Part shown: one piece after another, positions 31,658-40,638 of the stretch | Layout: each line of letters opens with the position of its first letter | Position numbering within the stretch: the first letter of the stretch is position 1 | Origin: Candidatus Eiseniibacteriota bacterium | GTDB lineage: Bacteria; Eisenbacteria; RBG-16-71-46; JAFGJU01 | Reading direction: 5' to 3' | DNA: 45,949 nt | Assembly (NCBI GenBank): GCA_020349905.1 | Contig: CP070702.1 | Location: forward strand, 1,807,778 to 1,853,726 | Position numbers and translations under genes: made by a program | The notes under the pieces: model-generated | Seen by the model: only the letters and a program-made list of their open reading frames with translations | What the model was told of the DNA's origin: nothing | Databases searched by the model: none

Positions 31658-34255
31658 TCAGTAAGTGCCTTGCTCGGCCTCCAGAACCCAAACGTGTCCT
31701 TTGGTCGGGTTTCTCCAGGGGTACGCAAGAAGCCGCCCGTCGGGGGAAACATCGAACAGCGCCCCTTCCGGCATCTGTACTACCGGACCGACGTCTTCTG
31801 TTTCCCGTCCGTCCAGAAAGACCCTGCTCAGCGTGTACTCATCCCGACCCCAGGTTCCGCTCACCAGCAGCCCTCCCGTAGATGAGTCCCAGCGCATGCG
31901 CATCACTCGGGCACCCTGCGTAACTTGCTGCGGCGGTCCGCTGCCGTCGGCCGGGACGATCCACGCCTCCATGTCGTTGCTATGTATTCCCAGAAAGGCG
32001 ATCCACTTTCCGTCAGGCGACCAGGTCGGAGCTTGAGCCGTAACCTCGCCGCTGGTAATGCGCCGGGCGGGTCCTGTTCGACTGCCGTCCCTTACCGGAG
32101 CGGTCCAGATGTGGGTTCCGCCTTCCCTGCTGGATGCAAACGCCAGCATGGAACCGTCTGGCGACCAACACGGGTGGACGTCCGTTGCCTCTTCTGAGAA
32201 CCTGGTCGGTCGCCCCCCGGAAACGGGGATGGTCCATATGCTGCGTTCCTGGTCCATTATGCGATAGTAAGCGATCCACTTTCCATCGGGCGAGAACGCC
32301 GGGTGTGAGGCACCGCCTTCGTGGTCGGTCAGGCGCCGCGGTTCACCCCGGGGCTTGTCTTGTTCCAGAGGCTGCACCCAGAGGTCGTACTTGGTGCCCC
32401 ATCGTTTGGATATGAAGACCATCTTGCTCCTGTCCGGCGAGATTGCAGGCATGCTGGCATCGCGAAGGCTGGACGCTCTCACCTCTTCTCCGGAGCGCAT
32501 GTCCCTGACGGCTATGCCTTCTTCCTGCATTCTGGTGGAGTAGACAAGCTTCGTGCCGTCTCTGCACAGGCTGGGTTCGCTTTCCCATCCGGTACCCAGG
32601 GAAACCCGCTCCGAGCGTCCCCGTTTGCGGCTCACACGCCAGAGCGCCAGCGTGCCCTCTCTGTAGGACGAGAAGTAGACGTGACGCCCATCAGGAGCCC
32701 ACGCCGGCTGGGAGTCCATGTTGCCCCCCGAGGTCAGAGGCCTGGCTTTGCCTCCTGTAGACGGGACGATCCAGACGTCGTGGCGGGTGGCGTAGCATAT
32801 CTCTTTTCCGTCAGGCGACCAGACGGGATAACGGTGGTCCCACAAGCCATCGCGGTCGCCAGTAAGCACTGTCACGTCAGACGGGTTGGCTAGAGACGCC
32901 ACCGCGATGCGGCTGTTTCCACCCGGTTCGTCCCTGGAGAAGGCTACTCGCCTGCCGTCAGGCGATATGGCGGGAAACTCGGCGGCTTCAAGCAGCAGGG
33001 TCGGACTGCCTCCGAGTTGCCCCACCTTCCACACGCCCCTTCTTCCTCCGCGGCCGGAGACAAAGGCGAGGCTGCTCCCGTCAGGAAACCAGGTGGGTTG
33101 CTCGTCCGCCGCAGGACTGTACGTCAGCTGAAGAGGATTACCTCCTCTTATGTCGATGACGTAAACGTCGGGATTCCCTGACACGTCCGATACGTAAGCA
33201 ATGCGGCCTCCGTCAGGAGAGATTTCCGGCTGGCGGTGCCAGGCGTCTGCACTGGTAACCTTAAGCGACTGGCCCGGGGGAATCGGCCCTTCCCGGTCCC
33301 TGATTAAAAGCCACACGATCACGAGAGCAACCGCGATGGCCGCGGCCCCGACCAGGATGACCGGGGGGGAAAGTGTGGGAAGGACCCTCCTTTGACCCCG
33401 GGAGAACTCCCAGGCCCTGGAGGTAGAATACCTCTGAATCTCTATTTGTTTCTTAAGCTTACGCAGGTCAGAAAGCAGTTCCTTGACGCTCTGATAGCGG
33501 TCCTCGACGCGCTTTGCCAGAAGCCTGCCCATTATGCCGTCCAGCTCCGGCGGCACACCCGGGCAGACGACGGAAAGCGGCTGCGGGTCCTCGTTCAGGA
33601 TACGGTAGGCCACTGCCTGTTCGTAGTCACCTGTGAAGGGCAGCCGCCCGCTCACCATCTCGTAAAGCACCACACCGAACGACCATATGTCGGTTCTGTA
33701 GTCCAGTGCCTCCCCGCGCGCTTGCTCTGGCGACATGTATGCCACCGTGCCCACTGTCGTGCCCGTGGTTGTCACTCTGACCCTGCCCGGCAACTTGGCG
33801 AGGCCAAAGTCCATGATTTTCGCCTCGCCCTTTGGGGTAACCATGATGTTGGCGCTCTTGATGTCACGATGGATTATGTCCTTCTCGTGCGCGGCCTGTA
33901 GCCCCTGCGCGATCTGAACACCAAGGCCTACGGCCTCGTCCAGGTCCAGGGGACCCGATTCGATCCTGTCCCTCAGGTTCAGACCCTCGACGTACGCCAT
34001 CGCGATGAAAGTGGCGTCGCCTGCCTCGTCTATCTCGTGGATGGTGCAGATGTTGGAGTGGTCAAGCGCGGCTGCGGCCTGGGCTTCGTAGAGAAAGCGG
34101 GTCTTCTCGTCCTTGCTGCCCAAGGCGCGGGGGGATAGGAACTTCAGAGCGACGGTTCGCTTGAGCTTGGTGTCCTCGGCCCGGTACACCACGCTCATTC
34201 CGCCCTCACCTATCTTTTCAAGGATTCGGTAGCGAGAAACCGTCTCCCCTATCAT
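31658..34255 (-). CDS. Transmembrane Ser/Thr protein kinase with TolB-like beta-propeller
   Basis: An 865-residue PknB-type kinase. ATG 34255 follows GGGAG at 7 nt. The cytoplasmic kinase domain (about 9-270) has glycine-rich loop GEGGMSVVYRAED, ATP-binding Lys in VALKFL, catalytic HRDIKSANIM (129-138), DFG (149-151) and SPEQARGE. A transmembrane helix at about 297-317 is followed by an extracytoplasmic part of about 540 residues with repeated SPDG motifs (e.g. ISPDGGRIAYVSD, FSPDGKWIAYY, WSPDGKWIAFLG), a TolB/WD40-like propeller. The propeller probably senses a ligand or protein in the periplasm. It is the first gene of a cluster of seven on this strand. Confidence 0.93.
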   Translation of the reverse strand: MIGETVSRYRILEKIGEGGMSVVYRAEDTKLKRTVALKFLSPRALGSKDEKTRFLYEAQAAAALDHSNICTIHEIDEAGDATFIAMAYVEGLNLRDRIESGPLDLDEAVGLGVQIAQGLQAAHEKDIIHRDIKSANIMVTPKGEAKIMDFGLAKLPGRVRVTTTGTTVGTVAYMSPEQARGEALDYRTDIWSFGVVLYEMVSGRLPFTGDYEQAVAYRILNEDPQPLSVVCPGVPPELDGIMGRLLAKRVEDRYQSVKELLSDLRKLKKQIEIQRYSTSRAWEFSRGQRRVLPTLSPPVILVGAAAIAVALVIVWLLIRDREGPIPPGQSLKVTSADAWHRQPEISPDGGRIAYVSDVSGNPDVYVIDIRGGNPLQLTYSPAADEQPTWFPDGSSLAFVSGRGGRRGVWKVGQLGGSPTLLLEAAEFPAISPDGRRVAFSRDEPGGNSRIAVASLANPSDVTVLTGDRDGLWDHRYPVWSPDGKEICYATRHDVWIVPSTGGKARPLTSGGNMDSQPAWAPDGRHVYFSSYREGTLALWRVSRKRGRSERVSLGTGWESEPSLCRDGTKLVYSTRMQEEGIAVRDMRSGEEVRASSLRDASMPAISPDRSKMVFISKRWGTKYDLWVQPLEQDKPRGEPRRLTDHEGGASHPAFSPDGKWIAYYRIMDQERSIWTIPVSGGRPTRFSEEATDVHPCWSPDGSMLAFASSREGGTHIWTAPVRDGSRTGPARRITSGEVTAQAPTWSPDGKWIAFLGIHSNDMEAWIVPADGSGPPQQVTQGARVMRMRWDSSTGGLLVSGTWGRDEYTLSRVFLDGRETEDVGPVVQMPEGALFDVSPDGRLLAYPWRNPTKGHVWVLEAEQGTY

Positions 34256-34419
34256 CAAAGGCTCCCCTCGACCGTTCCCCGGGACGGCAGAAACCCGGTC
34301 ATCAGTAAACCACGGGTGTACCGATGCACCGTCGGGAGTGACTCACACAAGGATTGTGAGCCCAGAATCGTCCGCTGAATAGTCCGTTACTCAGCTGTCA
34401 GGCCTTGATGCAGGTCCTG

Positions 34420-34449
34420 AGTATATCACGGGATAGGCGCCAAGTTCAA
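34420..34449 (-). promoter_or_regulatory. Sigma70-type promoter for the kinase cluster
   Basis: Minus strand TTGAAC (34449-34444), 18-nt spacer, TATACT (34425-34420); start near 34413. The leader of about 155 nt contains a CTCACA/TGTGAG inverted repeat (34342-34360). No comparable promoter or terminator was found between the kinase and the gene at 24447, so the whole cluster may be one transcription unit. Confidence 0.65.
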
Positions 34450-34552
34450 GCAAACATCGAGGCTTACCGTGCGACACGCTGCCTCTCGACACGGGGCTTC
34501 CCAGGTGTTATCTTCGTGCCTGTCCTTGTCTCGATTGCCCTTCGGAGGAAAG

Positions 34553-36616
34553 ATGGACGTACGATGGAAGGCTCTTCTTCTGGGCTCCCTGGTTCTGGCC
34601 TCGGCCCTCGTCCTTCTCCCCCGGGCCGGGCTTCCGTCTCTCTCTGGCGCAGTGGAGGAGCAGGCGGGGCAAGAAGAGCCGGCCCGGTCGGAGGCGAGGC
34701 AGGCCGAACAGGACCAGGAACAGGCCGCGACTGAACAGGCGACAGCGGGGCACGAACCGGAACTGGAGAGGGCCCTGGTCATGTTTCTTGAGGTCCCGCG
34801 CGTCGTCTTTCCGGCAGTACCCTTTGACGTCCTCATAAGTGCAAGGGGTGTGGTTCCCGAGGACAGCGTGGCATTCTCTCTCCACTTCGGGTCTGGTGAA
34901 CTGGTGCGCGAGGGAGTGCTGGCAGGTGAAGAGACGGTTATAGAGAACGTGGTCCTTGAGGAGGGCGGGGACAAACGGCTCGTCTTGACCCTCGACAGGA
35001 TGACTCGAACCTCTCACCTGCGCACCGTACCGGGGATTCTCACGATACTACCCCCACTCCTGGCAATAATCCTGGCCATAGTAACGCGGCAGGTCATAGT
35101 CTCTCTGTTTCTGGGCATCTGGCTGGGGGCGACCTTCATCTACGGCTACAATCCCCTCTCAGCGCTTCTCAGAACCGTTGACCGCTACGCGGTCGAGGCC
35201 GCCAGCGATCCGGGACACGTTTCGATCATGATGTTCAGTTTACTTCTGGGTGGGATGGTGGGCGTGATATCTAAGAGCGGGGGCACGCGCGGTATAGTCG
35301 AAGCTGCCAGGCCACTGGCCACGTCTCCCCGGCGAGGGCAGCTCGCCACGTGGGTCATGGGAATCGCCATCTTCTTCGACGACTACGCCAACACCCTCAT
35401 AGTGGGCAATACGATGCGGCCCATCACGGACCGGCTCAAGATATCCAGAGAGAAGCTGGCGTACGTGGTGGACTCCACGGCAGCGCCCGTGGTCAGTCTC
35501 GCCGTAATTTCAACGTGGATAGGATACGAGGTGGGGCTCATTGCAGACTCCTTTACCGCTCTGGGTATAACGGAGAGTCCGTATCTTGCGTTCGTCCGTA
35601 GCATCCCCTTTAGGTTCTATCCCATCTTCGCCCTTGTCCTGGGATTTGCAGTGGCCATGAGCGGGCGCGATTTCGGTCCAATGCTCAAGGCCGAGATAAG
35701 GGCCAGGACACTGGGAAAGACATCTTCGGACAAAGCTGTCCCGCTTGCGGATTTCGACTCTCCCACCCTCAGCCCGGACGAGGGAGCCAAGACACGGTGG
35801 TACAACGCGGCCGTGCCCATTCTGACTGTCGTGGTCGCGACTCTGGTGGGCCTCTACGTGAGCGGAATGAGCGCCCTGGAACCTTCCGGACGCGAGGCGC
35901 CGTCTTTCTACGAAGTCATCGGACAAGCAGACCCATACGCGTCGCTGCTGTGGGCCTCTTTCCTGGGATGTTTCGTGGCGGTCCTTCTTGCGGTCGGCCA
36001 GAGGATCCTCTCCCTCAGGCGGGCCATGGAGGCGTGGCTGGGCGGGATAAGGTCCATGCTGCTCGCGATAATAATCCTCATCCTGGCCTGGGCCATAGGA
36101 GCGGTGTGCCGCGAGCTTCATACCGCCGACTTCGTTGTCAAGAGCGTGTCGGGCTCGCTGTCTCCGTTTCTGGTTCCCGCTGTGACGTTTCTGGTGTCCG
36201 CTGCCGTGAGCTTCGCGACAGGCACTTCGTGGGGAACGATGGCGATAATAATGCCTATCGCGGTGCCCCTGTCCTACAAGCTCTCCATGGAAGCGGGGCT
36301 GGACCCGAACCAGCAGCACGTCATCCTGATGGGAGGTATATCCTCGGTGCTGGCAGGGGCCGTTTTCGGAGACCACTGCTCGCCCATCTCGGACACCACC
36401 ATAATGTCCTCGATGGCTTCCGCCTGCGACCACGTCGACCACGTCAAGACGCAGCTCCCCTACGCCCTGTTGGCCGCCCTAACCGGTGTGGTGGTGGGTG
36501 ACGTTCCGAGCGCTTTCGGCCTGAGCCCGTGGATGTCGCTCTTCGCTGGCACAGTTGTTATCCTGCTGTTTGTGCGTCTCTTCGCCAAGCACGCGGGCGG
36601 GAAGGGTGTGGGGTGA
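34553..36616 (+). CDS. NhaC-type Na+/H+ antiporter with N-terminal periplasmic extension
   Basis: A 687-residue membrane protein. ATG 34553 (MDVRWK) is preceded by GGAGG at 4 nt; the frame extends to 34469 without support. Residues 1-30 form a signal or anchor segment, and 35-150 are a Glu/Gln-rich linker plus a beta-rich domain (EVPRVVFPAVPFDVLISARG). The rest is an NhaC/COG1757 transporter with about 11 helices, and GIAIFFDDYANTLIVGNTMR and FGDHCSPISDTTIMSSMA as family signatures. It should exchange Na+ for H+ at the inner membrane. The extra domain is not part of ordinary NhaC and would face the periplasm. It is divergent from the kinase gene. Confidence 0.9.
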   Translation: MDVRWKALLLGSLVLASALVLLPRAGLPSLSGAVEEQAGQEEPARSEARQAEQDQEQAATEQATAGHEPELERALVMFLEVPRVVFPAVPFDVLISARGVVPEDSVAFSLHFGSGELVREGVLAGEETVIENVVLEEGGDKRLVLTLDRMTRTSHLRTVPGILTILPPLLAIILAIVTRQVIVSLFLGIWLGATFIYGYNPLSALLRTVDRYAVEAASDPGHVSIMMFSLLLGGMVGVISKSGGTRGIVEAARPLATSPRRGQLATWVMGIAIFFDDYANTLIVGNTMRPITDRLKISREKLAYVVDSTAAPVVSLAVISTWIGYEVGLIADSFTALGITESPYLAFVRSIPFRFYPIFALVLGFAVAMSGRDFGPMLKAEIRARTLGKTSSDKAVPLADFDSPTLSPDEGAKTRWYNAAVPILTVVVATLVGLYVSGMSALEPSGREAPSFYEVIGQADPYASLLWASFLGCFVAVLLAVGQRILSLRRAMEAWLGGIRSMLLAIIILILAWAIGAVCRELHTADFVVKSVSGSLSPFLVPAVTFLVSAAVSFATGTSWGTMAIIMPIAVPLSYKLSMEAGLDPNQQHVILMGGISSVLAGAVFGDHCSPISDTTIMSSMASACDHVDHVKTQLPYALLAALTGVVVGDVPSAFGLSPWMSLFAGTVVILLFVRLFAKHAGGKGVG

Positions 36617-36767
36617 GCGCGGCCTCGTGGCGACTTCGTAGACGTGAGCGCATCCTCGCGGATGGCAGGGCACCCTCGCGGATATGAGCGCGCCGCGGAG
36701 CCGCGAGCACGTGCACCGGAACATGCGCGGGCCCTCAGACGTCGACCTGTTTCCGCGGGACAATTAG

Positions 36768-38420
36768 ATGCGAACACCTTCAGAGAATGAACGCCCCTCT
36801 TCGGTCACCACGTTTTTGAATGGCAACGTTCTCACGATGAACGACGCACAGCCACGCGCCGAGGCCATCGTCGTAAGAGACGGAGGGCTGGCCTACGTGG
36901 GAACGAACCGCCAGGCCAGGGAAGCAGCGAAGAGCATCGGCCGTGAACGGGCCGCGGAAGTAGACCTGGGACGGGCCACGGTCACCCCGGGTCTCACCGA
37001 CTGCCACGTACATCTGATGAATCTCGGAAGAAGCCTCGTTCTGCCTGAACTCTGCTCCACTTCCTCCTCCGGGGAGCTTCTGGGTGCTGTTTCTAGAAGA
37101 GCCAGCCAGCTCCCCGAGGGAGAATGGATAGAGGGCTTCGGATGGAACGAGACGACGTGGGCACAAAGGAAGCTACCTTCTCTCCAGGAGCTGAACTGCG
37201 CGTCGCCCTCCAATCCGCTTTTTCTGACGAGAGTGGACGGGCACGCCGCCCTCGTAAACTCCCTGGCCCTGGCAGCGGCAGGCATACAGAAGAGCACGCC
37301 TGACCCGCAGGGCGGAAGGATAATCCGACATGGCCGAACAGGAGAGCCAACCGGCGTCTTAATCGACACGGCTTGCGATGCTGTGCGCGCCTTCATTCCA
37401 GAACCCGCGAGGGAGAGGAAGCTCGAGATGCTGAAGGCCGCCCTCTGCGGGCTGGCGGCCGCGGGCCTTACTTCCGCACACGACGCGTGGACCCTGCCAG
37501 ACGTCATCGAGATGCTCTTCCAGCTTGAGGCCGAGGGCGAACTGCCACTACGATTACACGCCATGGTGCCTGGCGACATGGAACTCATGAAGGATGCATC
37601 TTACGTACAGTCGATTTCCGGCTCCTCGACTCCGTGGGTTTCAGTGAGGTCCGTGAAACTGCTTGCCGATGGAGCGCTGGGCTCGAGAGGAGCGCTGCTG
37701 GCCGAACCCTACAGCGACGACCCGCAAAACCAGGGGGTCGCCATTTTCACAGGGGGCGAGCTGGAGCTGCTGATAGGAAGCATCGCCAAGATGGGGCTTC
37801 AGCCAGTCGTGCACGCTATAGGAGACGCCGCCAACAACTCGGTGCTGGAAGCATGCGAGAGGTGTCTTGCCACGGAAGCGTCCCACATCTTGCGGCCCAG
37901 AATAGAACACGCGCAGTTGCTTCTTCCCTCGGACGTTCCAAGATTCGCGGCCCTGGGCCTGACGGTCTCTATTCAGCCGGCTCAACTCATGAGCGACATT
38001 GCCTGGATAGAGGAAAGAGTGGGACCGGAGAGAACAAAGAACGCCTTCCTGTGGGGGTCTCTCCTCCGTAGCGGCACGAGACTCGTCTCCGGTTCGGATT
38101 GTCCCATAGAAACACCCAATCCCTTCGTCGGCATCTACGCCGCAGTGACGCGAAAGGACGCCCAAGGCAGGCCGGAGGAAGGCTGGTTCTCTCAGGAGCG
38201 GCTGACAAGGGAGCAGGCGCTGCGAAGCTACACGTCAGACGCCGCGTACGCCGGCTTCAGTGAACACGTTTGCGGCTCCTTGATTCCGGGTAAGCTGGCG
38301 GATTTCACGGTGATCGACCGTGACCCTCTTTCGGTATCAGAGCAGGAGCTCAAGGGGACCCGCGTGCTGGCCACGTTCGTGGAGGGGCGCGAGGTGACGG
38401 GCTCCCTTAGGCGTCAGTGA
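36768..38420 (+). CDS. YtcJ-type amidohydrolase (amidohydrolase family 3)
   Basis: A 550-residue cytoplasmic amidohydrolase starting at ATG 36768; the Shine-Dalgarno is weak (CGGGAC). The N-terminal beta-sandwich has TTFLNGNVLTMNDAQPRAEA and the metal site DCHVHLMNLG (HxH). Later come HAIGDAANNSVLEACE and RIEHAQLLLPSD with metal-binding His, and LVSGSDCPIETPNPFVGIYA with the catalytic Asp. These proteins hydrolyse amide or N-acyl bonds; the substrate is not predictable. It follows the antiporter by 151 nt that include a 20-nt-spaced direct repeat of CCTCGCGGAT. Confidence 0.9.
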   Translation: MRTPSENERPSSVTTFLNGNVLTMNDAQPRAEAIVVRDGGLAYVGTNRQAREAAKSIGRERAAEVDLGRATVTPGLTDCHVHLMNLGRSLVLPELCSTSSSGELLGAVSRRASQLPEGEWIEGFGWNETTWAQRKLPSLQELNCASPSNPLFLTRVDGHAALVNSLALAAAGIQKSTPDPQGGRIIRHGRTGEPTGVLIDTACDAVRAFIPEPARERKLEMLKAALCGLAAAGLTSAHDAWTLPDVIEMLFQLEAEGELPLRLHAMVPGDMELMKDASYVQSISGSSTPWVSVRSVKLLADGALGSRGALLAEPYSDDPQNQGVAIFTGGELELLIGSIAKMGLQPVVHAIGDAANNSVLEACERCLATEASHILRPRIEHAQLLLPSDVPRFAALGLTVSIQPAQLMSDIAWIEERVGPERTKNAFLWGSLLRSGTRLVSGSDCPIETPNPFVGIYAAVTRKDAQGRPEEGWFSQERLTREQALRSYTSDAAYAGFSEHVCGSLIPGKLADFTVIDRDPLSVSEQELKGTRVLATFVEGREVTGSLRRQ

Positions 38421-38552
38421 AGGAACGCGAGCTCATCAGCTCTTTCACCCACCAGCGGAAACACGCAAGGCCGGGGGTCTTTACCCGACAGACAAATACG
38501 TTAAACCCTTCCACGTTGATTCGTGTCCAATAGAGTGAAGGCGGAGCAAACA

Positions 38553-39098
38553 ATGAACGAAAGAGAAGAGCGGCTTCTCAAGGCTTTTCTCGATGGAAAC
38601 GAGGCCGCTTTCGAAGAACTGGTGAAAGACAGCTGGGAAAGGATTTACAGAACGGTGATGAGAATCGTAAGAAACCACGACGACGCCCTCGACGTGATGC
38701 AGGACTCCTTCGTAAAGGCGTTCACGAGAATACGAAGTTTCAGGAGAGCTTCCAGTTTCGCGACCTGGCTGACGTCGATAGCCGTGAGAGAGGCCATAAA
38801 CAGGGCGCAGAGGGACCGGTTCCGTCGGGCCGTCTCCCTGCATTTGCTCGGCAAGCGCCCGTCCCCTGCGGGAGCGAACCCGGACGCTCTGGCCGAGCGC
38901 TCGGCCATCCGAGAACGAGTGGCGCAGGCCATTGAAGCACTCCCTCCCGTACAGAGGGCGGTCTTCACCATGCGCTTCTACGAAGAGCTCAAGGTGCGCG
39001 AAATCGCTGAACTGCTGGGTTCGAGCGAGGGCGCGGTCAAGGCCAGTTACTTTCACGCAGTGAGAAAGCTGAGAAGGAATCTCTCCGGCCTGAGATGA
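38553..39098 (+). CDS. ECF-type RNA polymerase sigma factor (second locus)
   Basis: A 181-residue ECF sigma factor. ATG 38553 (MNEREERL) follows GGAG at 6 nt; a GTG at 38523 is less likely. Region 2 includes FEELVKDSWERIYRTVMRIV, DDALDVMQDSFVKAF and 'ASSFATWLTSIAVREAINRA'; region 4 includes LPPVQRAVFTMRFYEELKVR followed by EGAVKASYFHAVRKL. It overlaps its anti-sigma gene by 4 nt (ATGA). A GGAAAC-N15-GTC arrangement near 38457-38481 could be its own ECF promoter, low confidence. Confidence 0.9.
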   Translation: MNEREERLLKAFLDGNEAAFEELVKDSWERIYRTVMRIVRNHDDALDVMQDSFVKAFTRIRSFRRASSFATWLTSIAVREAINRAQRDRFRRAVSLHLLGKRPSPAGANPDALAERSAIRERVAQAIEALPPVQRAVFTMRFYEELKVREIAELLGSSEGAVKASYFHAVRKLRRNLSGLR

Positions 39099-39688
39099 AA
39101 GGAGCGATAAGGGTGAAAGAGTGTCCTTCTGAGGAACTTATCCTGAGGCTTGCGCAGGACGAACTGGACGAGTCGCAATCGCGTCTCATCGTTGAGCACG
39201 CGGAAAGCTGCGGGAGATGCGCAAAGCTCATCGAGGAATACAAAGCCACTTTCCGCCTGCTCGCCACCGAGAGGATCGAAGCTCCCAGCCCTGGTGAATG
39301 GGAAAGGGTCATGGGGAAAGTAAGAGGCAGCGTGACAGAGGAAATGCACGCCTGGCCGCTCTGGGCGAGGGGCGCCGCGGCGGCACTGGCCACCGCCTGC
39401 CTGATGCTTGTTCTGTGGCAGGCGCGCGTCCTGATGACCCGCCCTCCCGGTGAGCTTAGTGGCCTGGCCGAACGTTCAGAGGAAGCGCTCCCTTCCGAAG
39501 AGACACTGTTCGCCTCAGATACGATGTCTGTCAACTTAGCCAGCCTGGACAACGGACAGCTGGACGAGCTGGATGAGCTCTACGCAGGGGGCACTGTACT
39601 TCACGGCTCTGACGCTCTCGTTTTCGACCTTACGGAGGAGGAAGAGGAGAGACTCATAGAGGAGCTAGAGAGTTCTCCTTCCACCTAG
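39095..39688 (+). CDS. Zinc-finger-type anti-sigma factor (second locus)
   Basis: A 197-residue membrane protein with an N-terminal HAESCGRC, an HxxxCxxC zinc-binding anti-sigma motif (about residues 35-42). A transmembrane helix lies near residues 92-108 (AAAALATACLMLVLWQ). The acidic C-terminus (EEEEERLIEELESSPST) would be periplasmic. It probably binds and inhibits the sigma factor encoded just upstream, with which it overlaps. It lies 68 nt before a periplasmic helical protein gene. Confidence 0.82.
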   Translation: MKGAIRVKECPSEELILRLAQDELDESQSRLIVEHAESCGRCAKLIEEYKATFRLLATERIEAPSPGEWERVMGKVRGSVTEEMHAWPLWARGAAAALATACLMLVLWQARVLMTRPPGELSGLAERSEEALPSEETLFASDTMSVNLASLDNGQLDELDELYAGGTVLHGSDALVFDLTEEEEERLIEELESSPST

Positions 39689-39756
39689 AAGGACCCGAAG
39701 CACAAGAGCAGAACATGAGAGGAAGAACAAGACACGAAAAGAAGGGAGGGTTGACG

Positions 39757-40560
39757 GTGAACAGCTACAGTGTGTGCGAAAAGAACTCGATGAGCCGGGA
39801 CATACTCCCGGGTTCGGTTGGAAGTTCCAGGGGCAGGGTGAGGGGCAGGGTAAGGAGCAGCGTGAGCAGAATGTTTCCGGTGTTCGCGGCGGCATTCCTG
39901 CTGGTCCTGGGAATTGCCGCAGACTCCGAGCAGGTTCTGGCCCGCCAGCGGAGCGGCGCAAGGAACCCGCGTCCTCAAAGACCGGGCGCCGCGGTCGTCT
40001 CTCGGGCCTCGCTTGCGCAGCCTCGACCACAGAGGGGCGAAAGAGCCCTCAGGGCCATAGAGGAAGTCAGGATGAGAAGGCTCGTGAGGGAGCTAAAGGC
40101 GGACGAGAGGCAGAGCATGTTCATACGCGAGACCTACAAGAAGGGGCTCACGCGAAAGCACGCTCTTCTTCGCGAGAGAGTGGAGTCGCTGAGAGAGATG
40201 CGTGGGCTCATCCTTGCTGGCGACGCGGTAGACGCCCGCGAGAGAGAACATGCCATGGACAGGCTGTCGCGCAGGTTCATGGAAATCGAACGAGACATAG
40301 CGGAATCCAGGTGGGCAATGGAGAACCAGATTCTGGAACAGCTGAGCCCTCCCCAGAGGGTGCGCTACCTTCTCTTCAACGAGCGTTTCGAGAGAGAGGT
40401 AAGAGAACGCATAGAAAGGCTCAGGGAGGCAAGGCCAGCCCAGCCACGGGTCCCTGCCCCACCGGAGGCACTGCCCCCGCGAGAGGAGCCACCTCCACCG
40501 GCGGAGGCACCGGCTTCACGAGAGGAACCGCCTCCGCCTCCGGCAGAGGACCCTGAGTGA
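39757..40560 (+). CDS. Exported helical protein with Pro/Glu-rich tail (Spy/CpxP-like fold)
   Basis: A 267-residue protein from GTG 39757, 7 nt after GGGAGG. A hydrophobic segment (FPVFAAAFLLVLGIAADS) near residues 38-55 is a signal or anchor, preceded by a long basic N-terminus. The mature region (about 90-220) is a charged helical hairpin: 'MRRLVRELKADERQSMFIRE', then 'RLSRRFMEIERDI' and 'LEQLSPPQRVRYLLFNERFE', resembling Spy/CpxP periplasmic proteins. The tail is proline- and glutamate-rich with three PPREEPPPPAEAPA-like units. It lies in the sigma/anti-sigma operon, so it may be a sensor or stress protein of that regulon. Confidence 0.65.
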   Translation: MNSYSVCEKNSMSRDILPGSVGSSRGRVRGRVRSSVSRMFPVFAAAFLLVLGIAADSEQVLARQRSGARNPRPQRPGAAVVSRASLAQPRPQRGERALRAIEEVRMRRLVRELKADERQSMFIRETYKKGLTRKHALLRERVESLREMRGLILAGDAVDAREREHAMDRLSRRFMEIERDIAESRWAMENQILEQLSPPQRVRYLLFNERFEREVRERIERLREARPAQPRVPAPPEALPPREEPPPPAEAPASREEPPPPPAEDPE

Positions 40561-40638
40561 GTTTTCTCAATCCGGGACGCTGCGGCAGCGGAGCGCAGGT
40601 CCGTTGCAGCCTGGAGGCAAAGAGAGGAGGAAAAGATA

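Noticed and set aside
36654-36683. Direct repeat CCTCGCGGAT, 20 nt apart
   Set aside because: Two short GC-rich copies in a 151-nt gap, without inverted ends or flanking duplication, so no mobile element signal.
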